Source: Hyphomicrobiales bacterium
GTDB taxonomy: Bacteria; Pseudomonadota; Alphaproteobacteria; Rhizobiales; JAJFHB01
Direction of reading: 5' to 3'
Length of the DNA: 6,518 bases
NCBI GenBank assembly: GCA_021775795.1
Contig: JAJFHB010000350.1
Span: 1-6,518 of the forward strand
Part shown: positions 6,362 through 6,518 of the stretch, piece by piece
Position numbering within the stretch: the stretch's first letter is position 1
Layout: each line of letters opens with the position of its first letter
Position numbers and translations under genes: made by a program
The notes under the pieces: model-generated
What the model was told of the DNA's origin: nothing
Database searches by the model: none
The model's input: the letters and a program-made list of their open reading frames with translations, nothing else

Positions 6362-6518
6362 GCTTCTCCGTATCAAACAAGGACAAGCGCCGGGGAGAAA
6401 CTGAGGCAAGTTTCGACTCAAGCGATTTGGGCGAGCGGGCCCGGGCAGCGTTTGATGCCATGTCGGACGGCATCATCATTTTGTCTGAAACAGAAACTGT
6501 CGTTTTTGCAAACAGCGC
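6358..6518 (+). CDS. Start of a second PAS-type sensory or regulatory protein (partial, C-terminus off the right edge)
   Basis: The ATG at 6358 overlaps the TGA of the preceding gene (ATGA) and has a strong GGAGGGG site at 6347-6353. The 53 visible residues begin with a charged linker (MSFSVSNKDKRRGETE). From about residue 32 there is a typical PAS opening: ARAAFDAMSDGIIILSE, then TVVFANSA. The frame stays open to the window edge. Overlap with the three-PAS gene implies a joint role, such as receiver of its signal. The missing part could carry a histidine kinase, a sigma-54 AAA+ activator domain or a LuxR/Fis DNA-binding domain; the sequence here does not decide which. Confidence 0.75.
   Translation, partial: MSFSVSNKDKRRGETEASFDSSDLGERARAAFDAMSDGIIILSETETVVFANS

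Overview
The window looks like chromosomal or large-replicon DNA from an alphaproteobacterium. The evidence is moderate GC, Rhizobiales/Rhodobacterales-like protein sequences, strong Shine-Dalgarno sites with mixed ATG/GTG/TTG starts, and tightly packed catabolic genes. I cannot name the genus from sequence alone. No RNA genes, CRISPR arrays, insertion sequences, phage genes or attachment sites were seen.

Left part, minus strand (1-1046): a 5'-complete gene for an HD-domain metal-dependent phosphohydrolase-like protein runs off the left edge. Upstream of it, separated by 117 bases, is a small ORF encoding a 59-residue protein with one hydrophobic segment.

Middle (1047-1393): a divergent regulatory region. 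Its key element is a consensus-perfect sigma-54 (RpoN) promoter, TGGCACG-N4-TTGCT at 1298-1313, pointing at the rightward operon. It also has a perfect 9-bp inverted repeat about 120-160 bases upstream of the predicted transcription start (a possible activator site). A 10-bp stem in the predicted leader RNA lies just before the Shine-Dalgarno of a TTG-initiated gene.

Right part, plus strand (1394-6518): one apparent operon of five genes with gaps or overlaps of at most about 33 bases. The order is glutamine-synthetase-like ligase 1 (451 aa, TTG start), glutamine-synthetase-like ligase 2 (488 aa, GTG start), a PhyH-family Fe(II)/2-oxoglutarate dioxygenase (288 aa), a protein of three PAS-like segments with no visible output domain (about 415 aa), and the start of a second PAS-type protein that overlaps the previous gene by ATGA and runs off the right edge.

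Interpretation (inference): this resembles an inducible pathway for an unidentified amine. One or both glutamine-synthetase-like enzymes would gamma-glutamylate the amine, as PuuA, IpuC and the aniline enzyme AtdA1/TdnQ do. The PhyH enzyme would then hydroxylate the glutamylated or free compound. The PAS proteins would sense the compound or the metabolic state and feed back on the sigma-54 promoter, with the truncated last gene possibly being the kinase or the RpoN activator. Neither ligase keeps the Glu of the bacterial GS 'PGYEAP' loop, which fits an amine ligase rather than a true glutamine synthetase. Ligase 1 also replaces a normally conserved ATP-site Arg by Tyr, so the two may work as an unequal pair.
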